This document shows positions 1-7,720 of a stretch of DNA of 64,000 nt, in pieces. Origin of the DNA: Halobacterium wangiae (GTDB taxonomy: Archaea; Halobacteriota; Halobacteria; Halobacteriales; Halobacteriaceae); the NCBI RefSeq assembly GCF_021249345.1, contig NZ_CP089588.1:1550001-1614000 (forward strand), read 5' to 3'. Under the pieces are notes generated by a model, which worked only from the letters and a program-made list of their open reading frames with translations, was not told where the DNA came from and made no database searches. Each line of letters opens with the position of its first letter. Position 1 is the stretch's first letter. The translations under genes and the position numbers were made by a program.

Positions 1-1802
1 TGCCCGTACTGCTCTGCACCCATCACGCCTTGGAGGAGTTCTTCGTAGTGGCTTGCCTTTCGTGAGCGTGCTTCCTCGTGGGGGACACCCGCCTCGAGGA
101 GACGGGTGATATCGAAGAACGTGAGCGCAGGCAACACCCGAGTGAAATCAAAGTAGTGGACGTCCTCGAGGTCGCCGTAGGCCGCGAAATGCGCTCGGAG
201 GTATTCTAGTGCGGTGCCCCCGCCTTTCGTATCGAAGACGATCGCCGGGCCATCCGTCGCGATTGTATTCGTGAGCATCGCGGTACACTGCAGGACGGAT
301 TTACCCGACCCAGTGTCACCAACCACGAGGACGTGGCGAGTCTGCTGGGCGGGCGGCAGTATGAGTGGGTGGCCGTAGGGCTGGCGGTCGCGCGTAAGCG
401 GCATACCAAGTGCCATACCCGGCCCGCGATACCTGCCTAGAAGTTCTGGGGGTGGCAATGGAATCCCGATTCGCTCCGGGGACCGCGTTGCCAGCGCGCG
501 TCGACCACTGGGAGTGAGGCCAGCACCCCCAAGGAGGCAGAAACCCGGGAGCTCCTCGGGGGCGACGATGAACCCCGTGCTTTCGTGTGGAACCCACGGC
601 AGGTAGCTTCGCTTCGCATCATAGGATACTCGCCCGACGAGACGGTCACAGACTGCTTCGAAGATCTGGGTTCCCGGTGGATACCCTGGTCCAGCGTAGA
701 GTTCGTCGTCAGTAGTCACCCTACCCGTGATGGTGTGGGTCTCACCGCCTATTGATGCGAAGACGCTCCGGAGTCGTTTTGCTGCACTATCGGCATCGGT
801 CGGTGACTCGTGGGTGAGTGCCACCGCGCGTGCACTCATTCGGAAGGTGCGCCGGAGCGTCCGCCCTCGAATACCTTCGATTCGGTGTTGATCAGCTCTT
901 GGGGGCGTGTAGGATGCTTCGGTCTCGTCGTCTCTCGGAACGATGGCTTCGAGAACGCGATCTTGGACCGTCCCGAGTCCACGCTCTAGGTCGTAGATTG
1001 TACTATCGGCCTGAGTCGTCCAGTCACCACCAGGACAACAGACGGCCTGATAGATGACCGGGACGTCGACGTCCTGCATCGTCTCGACTAGTGTGGCCAA
1101 TGGAATCCGCCGAGACTCCGCTTGTGTGGGGTGCCCGCGTGACTGGGTGTGTCGCTTCGATGGCGTACGAGGTTCGTTGGCGTTCGTGAAGTCCTCGAAT
1201 GACCTCAGGGGTGTCTGCCAGTCGTCCCGGCGTACAGTACGGCCGCGGTAGGTGACGCCCGCAACGTAGGGGGGACCTCGCGTACCCGCGGAATGCGTAG
1301 CACTGGTGTTGGTGGTTGAGTTGTCTGGTCGTGTTTGTGGGAGTGAACGTGGGAGGTGTTCTTCGATGTGCCGGGGGTGCCATTGGGCTTCTCGTAGCTC
1401 GTAGGTGTTGGGCAACGCAGTCCGCAGAACGCTCTTGAGTTGAGAGAATAGGTCTGCGTGTGTCGTCCCGGCGAGATAGCGGATGGTCGTATCTGGTCGC
1501 CCGTCAGAGACGAGGACCCATTCTATGAGTGGTGTTTGTGATGAACGACCCAGGACCGCGCGAATCCCGGTTTTCGTCTCGCTGTCGAGGAGTGCGTGCA
1601 GGGAGTCCATCGCACGCCCAATCGTTCGTGCGTCGAGTGGAGTCTCGGACGGACGAATCTCGAGGTATGTACGAGGGGTCACCGACTCAGGCGGTGCTTC
1701 GAGTTCGGAGTAATGTTTGAGTGGGAGCGCTGACTCGGCTTCTTCGACGATATCTGGGTGGGCGGTATCGGGTTCAGTATTAGGAGTATTTGGGGTCGAC
1801 AT
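1..1802 (-). CDS. VirD4/HerA-like conjugation-type ATPase, C-terminus beyond window
   Basis: The frame is open from an ATG at 1802 to the left edge, so about 600 residues are visible and the C-terminus is missing. A Walker A motif GDTGSGKS sits at residues 495-502, followed by AIVFDTKGGG, as in VirD4/TraD/HerA-type DNA-pumping ATPases. The residues before the P-loop have no motif I recognise. Such ATPases drive DNA transfer at the membrane and, in haloarchaea, occur on plasmids and integrated elements. Codon use (many A/T-ending codons such as GAT, AGT, CGA, ACA) and the lower GC differ clearly from the genes after 2162, which suggests transfer. Its partner genes would lie left of the window. 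The family is fairly certain; the exact role is inferred. Confidence 0.75.
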   Translation of the reverse strand, partial: MSTPNTPNTEPDTAHPDIVEEAESALPLKHYSELEAPPESVTPRTYLEIRPSETPLDARTIGRAMDSLHALLDSETKTGIRAVLGRSSQTPLIEWVLVSDGRPDTTIRYLAGTTHADLFSQLKSVLRTALPNTYELREAQWHPRHIEEHLPRSLPQTRPDNSTTNTSATHSAGTRGPPYVAGVTYRGRTVRRDDWQTPLRSFEDFTNANEPRTPSKRHTQSRGHPTQAESRRIPLATLVETMQDVDVPVIYQAVCCPGGDWTTQADSTIYDLERGLGTVQDRVLEAIVPRDDETEASYTPPRADQHRIEGIRGRTLRRTFRMSARAVALTHESPTDADSAAKRLRSVFASIGGETHTITGRVTTDDELYAGPGYPPGTQIFEAVCDRLVGRVSYDAKRSYLPWVPHESTGFIVAPEELPGFCLLGGAGLTPSGRRALATRSPERIGIPLPPPELLGRYRGPGMALGMPLTRDRQPYGHPLILPPAQQTRHVLVVGDTGSGKSVLQCTAMLTNTIATDGPAIVFDTKGGGTALEYLRAHFAAYGDLEDVHYFDFTRVLPALTFFDITRLLEAGVPHEEARSRKASHYEELLQGVMGAEQYG

Positions 1803-2161
1803 ATACGGGGGCCATCTGGGCTGATTTTCGGGGTAGCGAGTCAGCCCACTCACTAGGGGGTAATTAGTTGCATTTCTGTTGAACAGGACAGTCAACGCCC
1901 GTGAACACTCCGCTCGCGCGGATTATCCCACTCTCAGTGGTTTCCTGGCTCGGGTGAAACCCGACGCGCATGTCTTTCTGGGTGACAGGGCCAGCGCGCA
2001 CTTGTGCCGAGACGGAAACCCCCGTCAGTGACACACAACGGCCAGCGCGAGAATCTCGCCCGTCGAGGAGTCCCCCTGTGGGGAAGCCTGTTGGGCAGAC
2101 GAGGATTCCACGCCGTCTACGTAGCAATGATTGCTCCCACTATTCTGGTCTTCTCTCCTTT
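1803..2161. other. Non-coding, lower-GC gap at the edge of the foreign region
   Basis: About 360 bases lie between two genes that are both read on the minus strand. No tRNA, integrase, inverted repeat or convincing gene is visible. A minus-strand frame of 87 codons (1864-2127) has no recognisable motif. The sequence shares the lower GC of the ATPase gene on its left. It may be a decayed end of a mobile element, but nothing in it proves this. Confidence 0.4.
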
Positions 2162-3439
2162 TTAGACCCTGATGTCAGCACCGAGTTCGGGTGCCCGAGC
2201 ATCGTATCCGTCCCCGCGGAGTTCCGACGCGAAGTCGGCACAGCGATCCCCGTGATTGACGAGAACCTGGCTCCCGCGGTACTCGTCGAGGAACGACAAC
2301 AGGCCGTCGCGGTCGGCGTGCGCAGAGAAGTCGTGGCTCTCGACCTGCGCGGCGACGCGACGGTGGCGGCCGTCGAGTTCCGCACTCCCGGTCTCGAGGA
2401 GTTCGCGGCCGGGCGTTCCCTCGACTTGGTAGCCCGTGAACGCGACCTTGTGCTGGGGGTTGCCTGCGATGGCGGGGACGTAGGTCATCGCGGGGCCGCC
2501 CGCGAGCATCCCGGCGGTGGTGACGATGGCGGTCTGCTTCTCGGCGATGCGACGCCGCTGGCCGTTCCGCGTGCTCGCGTCGACGAAGCGCGCGTGGCCG
2601 CAAGCCCGGCCGAAGGCGTCGGGGTCGCGGAGGAACCCGGGAGTCTCCCGGAACCGCCTGGTGACCGCGACCCCCATGCCATCGACGTAGCACGGCACGT
2701 CGTGGGCATCGCAGACGAGCATCGCCTCCTGGGTGCGCCCGATGGCGAACGCGGGGACGACGACGGTGCCGCCCTCGTGGATGGTCTGGGTCACCGAGCG
2801 CGCGAACCCCTCCTCGACGGTCGCGCGGTCGGGGCGGGTGACGTCCGCGTACGTGGACTCACAGAGAACGATGTCCGCGTCCGGGCGCGCGGTCGTCCCT
2901 GAGAGTAGGCGCTGGTCTTCTGTGTTGAAGTCGGCGGTGTACAGCAGGCGCGTGTCGCCGTCGTCGACGAGGACGTGGGCGCTCCCGGGGATGTGACCGG
3001 CGTTGAAGAACGTCACCTCGTGGCCCGCGGCGTCGAAGGACTCCTCGTAGTCGTGGGTCTCGGAGACTTCGCCGAGGCGGGCGACCTCGGTGTGCGTGAA
3101 CGGGCAGTCGTAGCGGCCGCCGCGGTCGTTCCACTTGTGGTGGTCGCCGGGCGCCATCCCTTGGAGTTTGAGCGTGTCTGTCGCGAGGAGGCGTGTGAGG
3201 TCCCGGGTCGGCGGTGTCCAGTGGATGGGTGGGCGGCGGTCGCCGGAGAGGAGTGCGGGGAGGAGGCCGACGTGGTCGAGGTGGCCGTGGCTGGCGACCA
3301 CGGCGTCGGGGTCGACGGAGTCGACGGGGAACTGCGGTGGGGTGCCGGACTGCATGCCGTAGTCCAGCAGGAGGCGGTCGTTGACGAGGATGGCGCTCCG
3401 ACCGACCTCACGGGCGCCGCCGAGGAACCGGATCTGCAT
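2162..3439 (-). CDS. Metallo-beta-lactamase / beta-CASP family nuclease-like protein
   Basis: The 425-residue protein opens with the beta-CASP style MQIRFLGGAREVG and has the metal-binding motif HGHLDH at residues 51-56. Further acidic and His segments follow (CESTYADVTRP, FTGYQVEG), with a C-terminal LVNHGDRC. This order matches the CPSF/RNase J group, which cuts or trims RNA with two zinc ions in the cytoplasm. It lacks the N-terminal KH domains of archaeal CPSF1 and is slightly short for aRNase J, so a specialised paralogue is possible. The ATG start fits the family N-terminus. GC content returns to the chromosomal norm here. RNA as substrate is inferred from the family. Confidence 0.8.
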   Translation of the reverse strand: MQIRFLGGAREVGRSAILVNDRLLLDYGMQSGTPPQFPVDSVDPDAVVASHGHLDHVGLLPALLSGDRRPPIHWTPPTRDLTRLLATDTLKLQGMAPGDHHKWNDRGGRYDCPFTHTEVARLGEVSETHDYEESFDAAGHEVTFFNAGHIPGSAHVLVDDGDTRLLYTADFNTEDQRLLSGTTARPDADIVLCESTYADVTRPDRATVEEGFARSVTQTIHEGGTVVVPAFAIGRTQEAMLVCDAHDVPCYVDGMGVAVTRRFRETPGFLRDPDAFGRACGHARFVDASTRNGQRRRIAEKQTAIVTTAGMLAGGPAMTYVPAIAGNPQHKVAFTGYQVEGTPGRELLETGSAELDGRHRRVAAQVESHDFSAHADRDGLLSFLDEYRGSQVLVNHGDRCADFASELRGDGYDARAPELGADIRV

Positions 3440-3579
3440 TGGCGGGGTGTAGTGTGGCGGGGCGTTTCATGCCGTCGGTCCGCAGCGCTCGCCGACCGCA
3501 GACTGTTCCTGACCTGACCCTCGAACCCCCACCGCGGCTCTGCGCGGGGTTTAGGGGGTTCGCGGACGTACCTCCGTAC

Positions 3580-4098
3580 ATGAACGAGTCCTATTCGAGA
3601 CGACAGTTCGTGGCTGGCGTCGGCGTCGCAAGTGCAGTGGCACTCGCAGGTTGTGGAGGTAGCGGCGGGGACGGCGACGGTGGCGGCGAGATGACCGACC
3701 CAGGGGGCGGTGGTGGCGACGAGACGACGGAGACGACGGAGACGACGGAAACGACCGAAACAGGGGGCGGCGGTGGCGGCGGGAACGTCGTCGCCGCGGG
3801 ACCGGACGGGGAACTGGTGTTCGAACCCGAGGAGATCACCGTCTCGAGCGGGGACACCGTGACCTGGGAGTTCGAGAGCCCGAGCCACAACGTCTCCGCG
3901 TGGCCGGAGATGGACGATCAGGTGTCGATTCCGGAGGGTGCCGAGGGGTTCGGGACGATGCCGGAGGACGGTGACCCGTACGCCACCGTCGCGCAGGGCG
4001 AGACGTTCGAGCACACGTTCGAGACGACCGGCGAGTTCACGTACGTCTGCGTGCCGCACGCGGCGTCCAACATGGTCGGCACCGTCGTCGTCGAGTAA
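3580..4098 (+). CDS. Halocyanin-type blue copper lipoprotein 1
   Basis: 172 residues. The twin-arginine motif SRRQFVAGVG and lipobox ALAGC show Tat export and lipid anchoring on the outer face of the membrane. A Gly/Asp/Thr-Glu-rich linker follows, then one cupredoxin domain. The copper ligands are visible: His in SPSHNV, Cys and His in YVCVPH, and Met in SNMVG. The start at 3580 was chosen because the Tat motif begins five residues in. An A/T-rich TTTAG about 28 bases upstream suits a leaderless transcript. It lies just before a second halocyanin and nosZ, so it probably carries electrons to nitrous oxide reductase. That role is inferred from position. Confidence 0.88.
   Translation: MNESYSRRQFVAGVGVASAVALAGCGGSGGDGDGGGEMTDPGGGGGDETTETTETTETTETGGGGGGGNVVAAGPDGELVFEPEEITVSSGDTVTWEFESPSHNVSAWPEMDDQVSIPEGAEGFGTMPEDGDPYATVAQGETFEHTFETTGEFTYVCVPHAASNMVGTVVVE
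3718..3764 (+). repeat. Short tandem repeat coding Thr-Glu linker
   Basis: A nine-base unit close to GAGACGACG is repeated about five times with slight decay and encodes the Thr-Thr-Glu run in the linker of halocyanin 1. Repeats like this can change copy number by slippage, which would alter linker length without breaking the frame. Confidence 0.75.
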
Positions 4099-4288
4099 CG
4101 CACCCCCAACCGCACTCCACGCGAGCCGGTCTCCTTCTCGAACGCTACCGATACTCACTGGAGCCTGTGGGGGTCCACACGCGCCTTACCAACGACCTCA
4201 CTAACATATTCGGCCGCGTTCCCGACTTCCTGTACTCTGCTTGCTGGTTTACGTGGAACCCACTCTGAGGCCCAGACGAGGCAAGAGT

Positions 4289-4783
4289 ATGAGGGAACAC
4301 TCACGACGTACGTTCCTGGCATCGGTAGGTGCAGCGAGCGCGCTCGCGCTCGCGGGCTGTTCCTCCGGGTCCGGGGAGAGCGACGACGGCGGTGGCGACA
4401 CGACGACCACCGCGTCCGACGACTCCGGGAGCAGTGGTGACTCGGGGTCGTTCACGGAGACCAGCACCGTCGAGATGAACGACGAACTCGCGTTCGCGCC
4501 GAAGCAGATCCAGGTGTCGGCGGGGACGACGGTGACCTGGGAGAACGTCGGTGCGGTCGCCCACTCGGTCACCGCCTACGAGGACGAGATCCCCGACGGC
4601 GCGGCGTACTTCGCGTCCGGCGGGTTCGACAGCGAGAGCGCCGCCACCGACGCCTACCCCGACGAGGGGAACATCGAGGAGGGCGGCACCTACGAGCACA
4701 CGTTCGAGACGACCGGCACGTACGAGTACTACTGCATCCCCCACGAGATGAACGGGATGGTCGGCACTATCAAGGTGGTCTGA
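4289..4783 (+). CDS. Halocyanin-type blue copper lipoprotein 2
   Basis: 164 residues, starting at the ATG that places HSRRTFLASVG next to the N-terminus; a longer in-frame start at 4241 would bury the Tat signal. The lipobox is ALAGC. An acidic Ser/Thr/Asp linker leads into a plastocyanin-like domain with copper ligands His (VAHSV), Cys and His (YYCIPH) and Met (MNGMVG). The stop is followed after one base by the nosZ start, so the two are surely co-transcribed. It is the likeliest direct electron donor to NosZ. It is homologous to the preceding halocyanin but has a shorter linker, so the pair may be a duplication. Confidence 0.88.
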   Translation: MREHSRRTFLASVGAASALALAGCSSGSGESDDGGGDTTTTASDDSGSSGDSGSFTETSTVEMNDELAFAPKQIQVSAGTTVTWENVGAVAHSVTAYEDEIPDGAAYFASGGFDSESAATDAYPDEGNIEEGGTYEHTFETTGTYEYYCIPHEMNGMVGTIKVV

Positions 4784-4784
4784 A

Positions 4785-6794
4785 ATGACAGATTCGCCGT
4801 CCGACGGCACCGACAGCACCGAACTCGACCCCGAGGCGGTCGTCGAGCGACACGAACGCCAGATCGAGGACCTCCTCGCCGAGGTCGACGAACCGACTCC
4901 ACGGGGCGACGACTCGCCGACGCTGGAGCTGGCGGGTCTCGAACTGAACCGCCGCGACTTCGTGAAGGCCGGCGTCGCGACCGGCGCGATGGCCGGGCTC
5001 GCGGGCTGTTCCGGCGACATCATCAACCGAGGCGGCTCGGGCGGGAACTCGAACAACGGTGGCAGCCAGAGCGGGTCGGCGCCCGACCACAAGGTCCCGC
5101 CGGGCGAACACGACGAGTACTACGGCTTCTGGTCGGGCGGCCAGTCCGGCGAGATCCGCATCGTCGGCATCCCGTCGATGCGCGAACTGATGCGCATCCC
5201 GGTGTTCAACAAGGAGGCCTCCCGGGGGTACGGCTTCGACGACGAGACCCGGGAGATGCTGGAGGGCGCCGGCGACTACACGTGGGGCGACAACCACCAC
5301 CCCGTCCTCTCGGAGACGGACGGCGACTACGACGGCGAGTACCTCTGGGTGAACGACAAGGCCAACGGTCGCATCGCCCGCGTGAGCCTGAAGTACTTCG
5401 AGACGGACGCCATCACGGACGTCCCGAACGTCCAGTCCGTCCACGGCTGCGCCGTCCAGAGCCCCGACACGGGCTACATCTTCGGGAACGGCGAGTTCCG
5501 GACGCCGCTGCCCAACGACGGCCGCGACGTCCACAACCCGGAGAAGTACACCGCGCTGTTCTCCGCGATCAACCCGCAGACGATGGAGACGGAGTGGCAG
5601 GTCGAGGTCGACGGTAACCTCGACATCGTCGACACGGACAAGGACGGCCGCTGGGCCATCGCGTCGGCGTACAACTCCGAGGAGGCCACCGAGGTCTCCG
5701 GGATGACCCACGACGACCGCGACTACGTGAAGGCCTTCGACGTGCCCCAGATCGAGAAGGCCGTCGAGGCCGGCAACTACCGCGAGGTCAACGGCGTGCC
5801 GGTCGTCGACGGCACGCAGGACAGTTCGTTGAACAGCGGGGACAGCCCCATCGTGCGCTACATCCCGACGCCGAAGAGTCCGCACTGCGTCGAGGTCGGG
5901 CCGGACGGGAAGTACGCGTTCATCGCCGGCAAACTGTCGCCGACGGTGACGATGCTCGACATCGAGGCCCTGGACTCCTCGAGTGACCCCGACGACGTCG
6001 TCGCGGGCCGGCCGAAGGTCGGTCTCGGTCCGCTGCACACGACCTTCGACGGCAACGGACACGCGTACACGTCGCTGTTCATCGACTCGCAGGCCGCCAA
6101 GTGGGACATCGAGGCCGCCGTCGACGCCGAGGCCGGGTCGACGGACCCCGTCATCGAGAAGCAGGACGTCCACTACAACCCCGGCCACATCCAGGCCGTC
6201 GAGGCGATGACCACCGACCCCGACGGCGAGTGGCTGGTCAGCCTCAACAAGCTCTCGAAGGACCGGTTCCTGCCGGTCGGCCCCATCCACCCGGACAACG
6301 ACCAGCTCATCCACATCGGCCAGGGTGACAAGGAGATGGAACTCGTCGCGGACCACCCGGCGTACCCCGAACCCCACGACTGCGTGTTCGCCCACCGGGA
6401 CAAACTCGACCCCGCGACGACGTACGACAAGGCCGACTATGAGGGCGAGAAGGAGTTCGTCAAGCAGTCCGACTCGGGCGTCGAGCGCACGGGCGAGCGC
6501 TCCGTGGACGTGAAGATGTCCTCGATGCGCAGCGAGTTCGGCCTCAAGGAGTTCACGGTGAAGGAGGGAGACGAGGTCACGTTCACCGTGACGAACATCG
6601 AGGGTGTCCGCGACATCATCCACGGTGTCGCCATTCCCGAGTACGACGTCCACCTCGCCATCGCACCCCAGGACACCCGGTCGGCGACGTTCACCGCGGA
6701 CGAACCCGGCGTGTACTGGTTCTACTGCACGTACTTCTGCAGCGCACTCCACCTGGAGATGCGCTCGCGGATGATCGTGGAACCGCGCGACTGA
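4785..6794 (+). CDS. nosZ: Nitrous oxide reductase NosZ
   Basis: 669 residues. NosZ reduces N2O to N2 outside the membrane. The N-terminal beta-propeller shows the CuZ-type histidines (WGDNHHP, SVHGC, SPHC, NPGHIQA, YPEPHDC). The C-terminal cupredoxin domain has the CuA set Cys648, Cys652, His656, Met659 in FYCTYFCSALHLEM, with an upstream His in IIHGVA. The Tat pair is Arg56-Arg57 and the lipobox Cys is residue 75, so the enzyme is Tat-exported and probably lipid-anchored. The roughly 55-residue acidic stretch before the arginines is unusually long for a signal peptide n-region. The start is fixed by the tight spacing to the halocyanin gene. Confidence 0.96.
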   Translation: MTDSPSDGTDSTELDPEAVVERHERQIEDLLAEVDEPTPRGDDSPTLELAGLELNRRDFVKAGVATGAMAGLAGCSGDIINRGGSGGNSNNGGSQSGSAPDHKVPPGEHDEYYGFWSGGQSGEIRIVGIPSMRELMRIPVFNKEASRGYGFDDETREMLEGAGDYTWGDNHHPVLSETDGDYDGEYLWVNDKANGRIARVSLKYFETDAITDVPNVQSVHGCAVQSPDTGYIFGNGEFRTPLPNDGRDVHNPEKYTALFSAINPQTMETEWQVEVDGNLDIVDTDKDGRWAIASAYNSEEATEVSGMTHDDRDYVKAFDVPQIEKAVEAGNYREVNGVPVVDGTQDSSLNSGDSPIVRYIPTPKSPHCVEVGPDGKYAFIAGKLSPTVTMLDIEALDSSSDPDDVVAGRPKVGLGPLHTTFDGNGHAYTSLFIDSQAAKWDIEAAVDAEAGSTDPVIEKQDVHYNPGHIQAVEAMTTDPDGEWLVSLNKLSKDRFLPVGPIHPDNDQLIHIGQGDKEMELVADHPAYPEPHDCVFAHRDKLDPATTYDKADYEGEKEFVKQSDSGVERTGERSVDVKMSSMRSEFGLKEFTVKEGDEVTFTVTNIEGVRDIIHGVAIPEYDVHLAIAPQDTRSATFTADEPGVYWFYCTYFCSALHLEMRSRMIVEPRD

Positions 6795-6945
6795 CGACAC
6801 TCGACGGTCGGCCACCGGGGCCGACTCGAACGTCGGCCCATCCGGCCGGCGCCGACGACTACCGGCGGTCGCCCGGGGTGCGGTGCGGGACGGCGTGCTA
6901 GTATCTGGCGCCGTCCCCACTGTGGCCCGCGTGGCCGTCACCGGT

Positions 6946-6962
6946 GGTTCGTCAGACGAACC
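6946..6962. promoter_or_regulatory. 17-base palindrome upstream of nosB-like gene
   Basis: GGTTCGTCAGACGAACC is a perfect inverted repeat (8-base arms around a central A), ending 17 bases before the nosB-like start. A one-base centre does not make a good hairpin, so an operator for a dimeric regulator is more likely. No regulator was identified. Confidence 0.45.
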
Positions 6963-6979
6963 CCGGACGAGGTGACACC

Positions 6980-7714
6980 ATGGACTACGAACTCCCCAAG
7001 CGGACGGCGTTCTACCAGCTACGTCGGGGGCTGCCGGTGCTGGCGGCGCTGCTGTTCGTCGCCGCGCTCGCGCTCCCGATGTGGCGCATCAGCGTCGACG
7101 CCGTCCAGTACCCGAGTACGACGCTCCACCTGCAGCTGTACGCCTATCCGCGCATCACCGGCGACTACGTGGAGATGGCGAATCTGAACAAGTACATCGG
7201 GTTCTACTACCCGGATCCGGTGTACTGGCAGCCGAACTACGAGCCCCACCCCCGGGCGGTCGACGTCCCCGAGTGGTCGTTCGGGCCGCTCGCGTTCGTC
7301 GCCGTGTCGGCGTGCAGCGTCTTCGTCGCGCTCGCGCCGACCACCCGGAAGCTCAAGCGCGGGCTCACCGCGCAGTTCGTCGGCACCACTGCGGTGTTCG
7401 GCGTCATGCTCGCGGACATCCAGTACCGGCTCTACCAGACCGGGCACACGCTCGACCCGGCCGCGCCGGTGATGGGCGTCGAGGGGTTCACGCCGCCGCT
7501 CTGGGGGAGCTACCAGGTCGCGAACATCACGAGCCACTCCCGGTTCGGGCTGGGCGCGTACCTCTCGATGGTCGCCGTCGGCCTGCTCGCGGTGGCGTTC
7601 TACTACCGCGACCGGGACACCACACCCGGGGACCTCTGGGCCGCGCTCGCGCGCCGGTTCGGCGACGACGCGCCAGAGGATCCCGCCCACGCCGAGGAAC
7701 CGGGTGGGAGGTGA
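6980..7714 (+). CDS. NosB-like integral membrane protein
   Basis: 244 residues with hydrophobic segments near residues 15-35, 95-115, 130-150 and 195-215. The middle part (VEMANLNKYIGFYYPDP) lies between the first two, probably outside the cell. GAGGTGA lies just upstream of the ATG and decides this start over an earlier in-frame GTG. It sits between nosZ and nosD, the place where clade II bacterial nos clusters carry nosB, a membrane protein also found next to nosZ. I infer a NosB-like role in NosZ maturation or electron supply from position and topology; there is no motif that proves it. Confidence 0.6.
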   Translation: MDYELPKRTAFYQLRRGLPVLAALLFVAALALPMWRISVDAVQYPSTTLHLQLYAYPRITGDYVEMANLNKYIGFYYPDPVYWQPNYEPHPRAVDVPEWSFGPLAFVAVSACSVFVALAPTTRKLKRGLTAQFVGTTAVFGVMLADIQYRLYQTGHTLDPAAPVMGVEGFTPPLWGSYQVANITSHSRFGLGAYLSMVAVGLLAVAFYYRDRDTTPGDLWAALARRFGDDAPEDPAHAEEPGGR

Positions 7715-7720
7715 GCGCCC

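Noticed and set aside
1864-2127. An 87-codon minus-strand frame in the left gap
   Set aside because: It has no motif or signal and no clear start, and its composition does not look like that of the real genes. I considered a decayed transposase tail but could not support it.
4770-6941. A 723-codon minus-strand open frame
   Set aside because: It is antisense to nosZ, which has complete copper-site motifs on the other strand.
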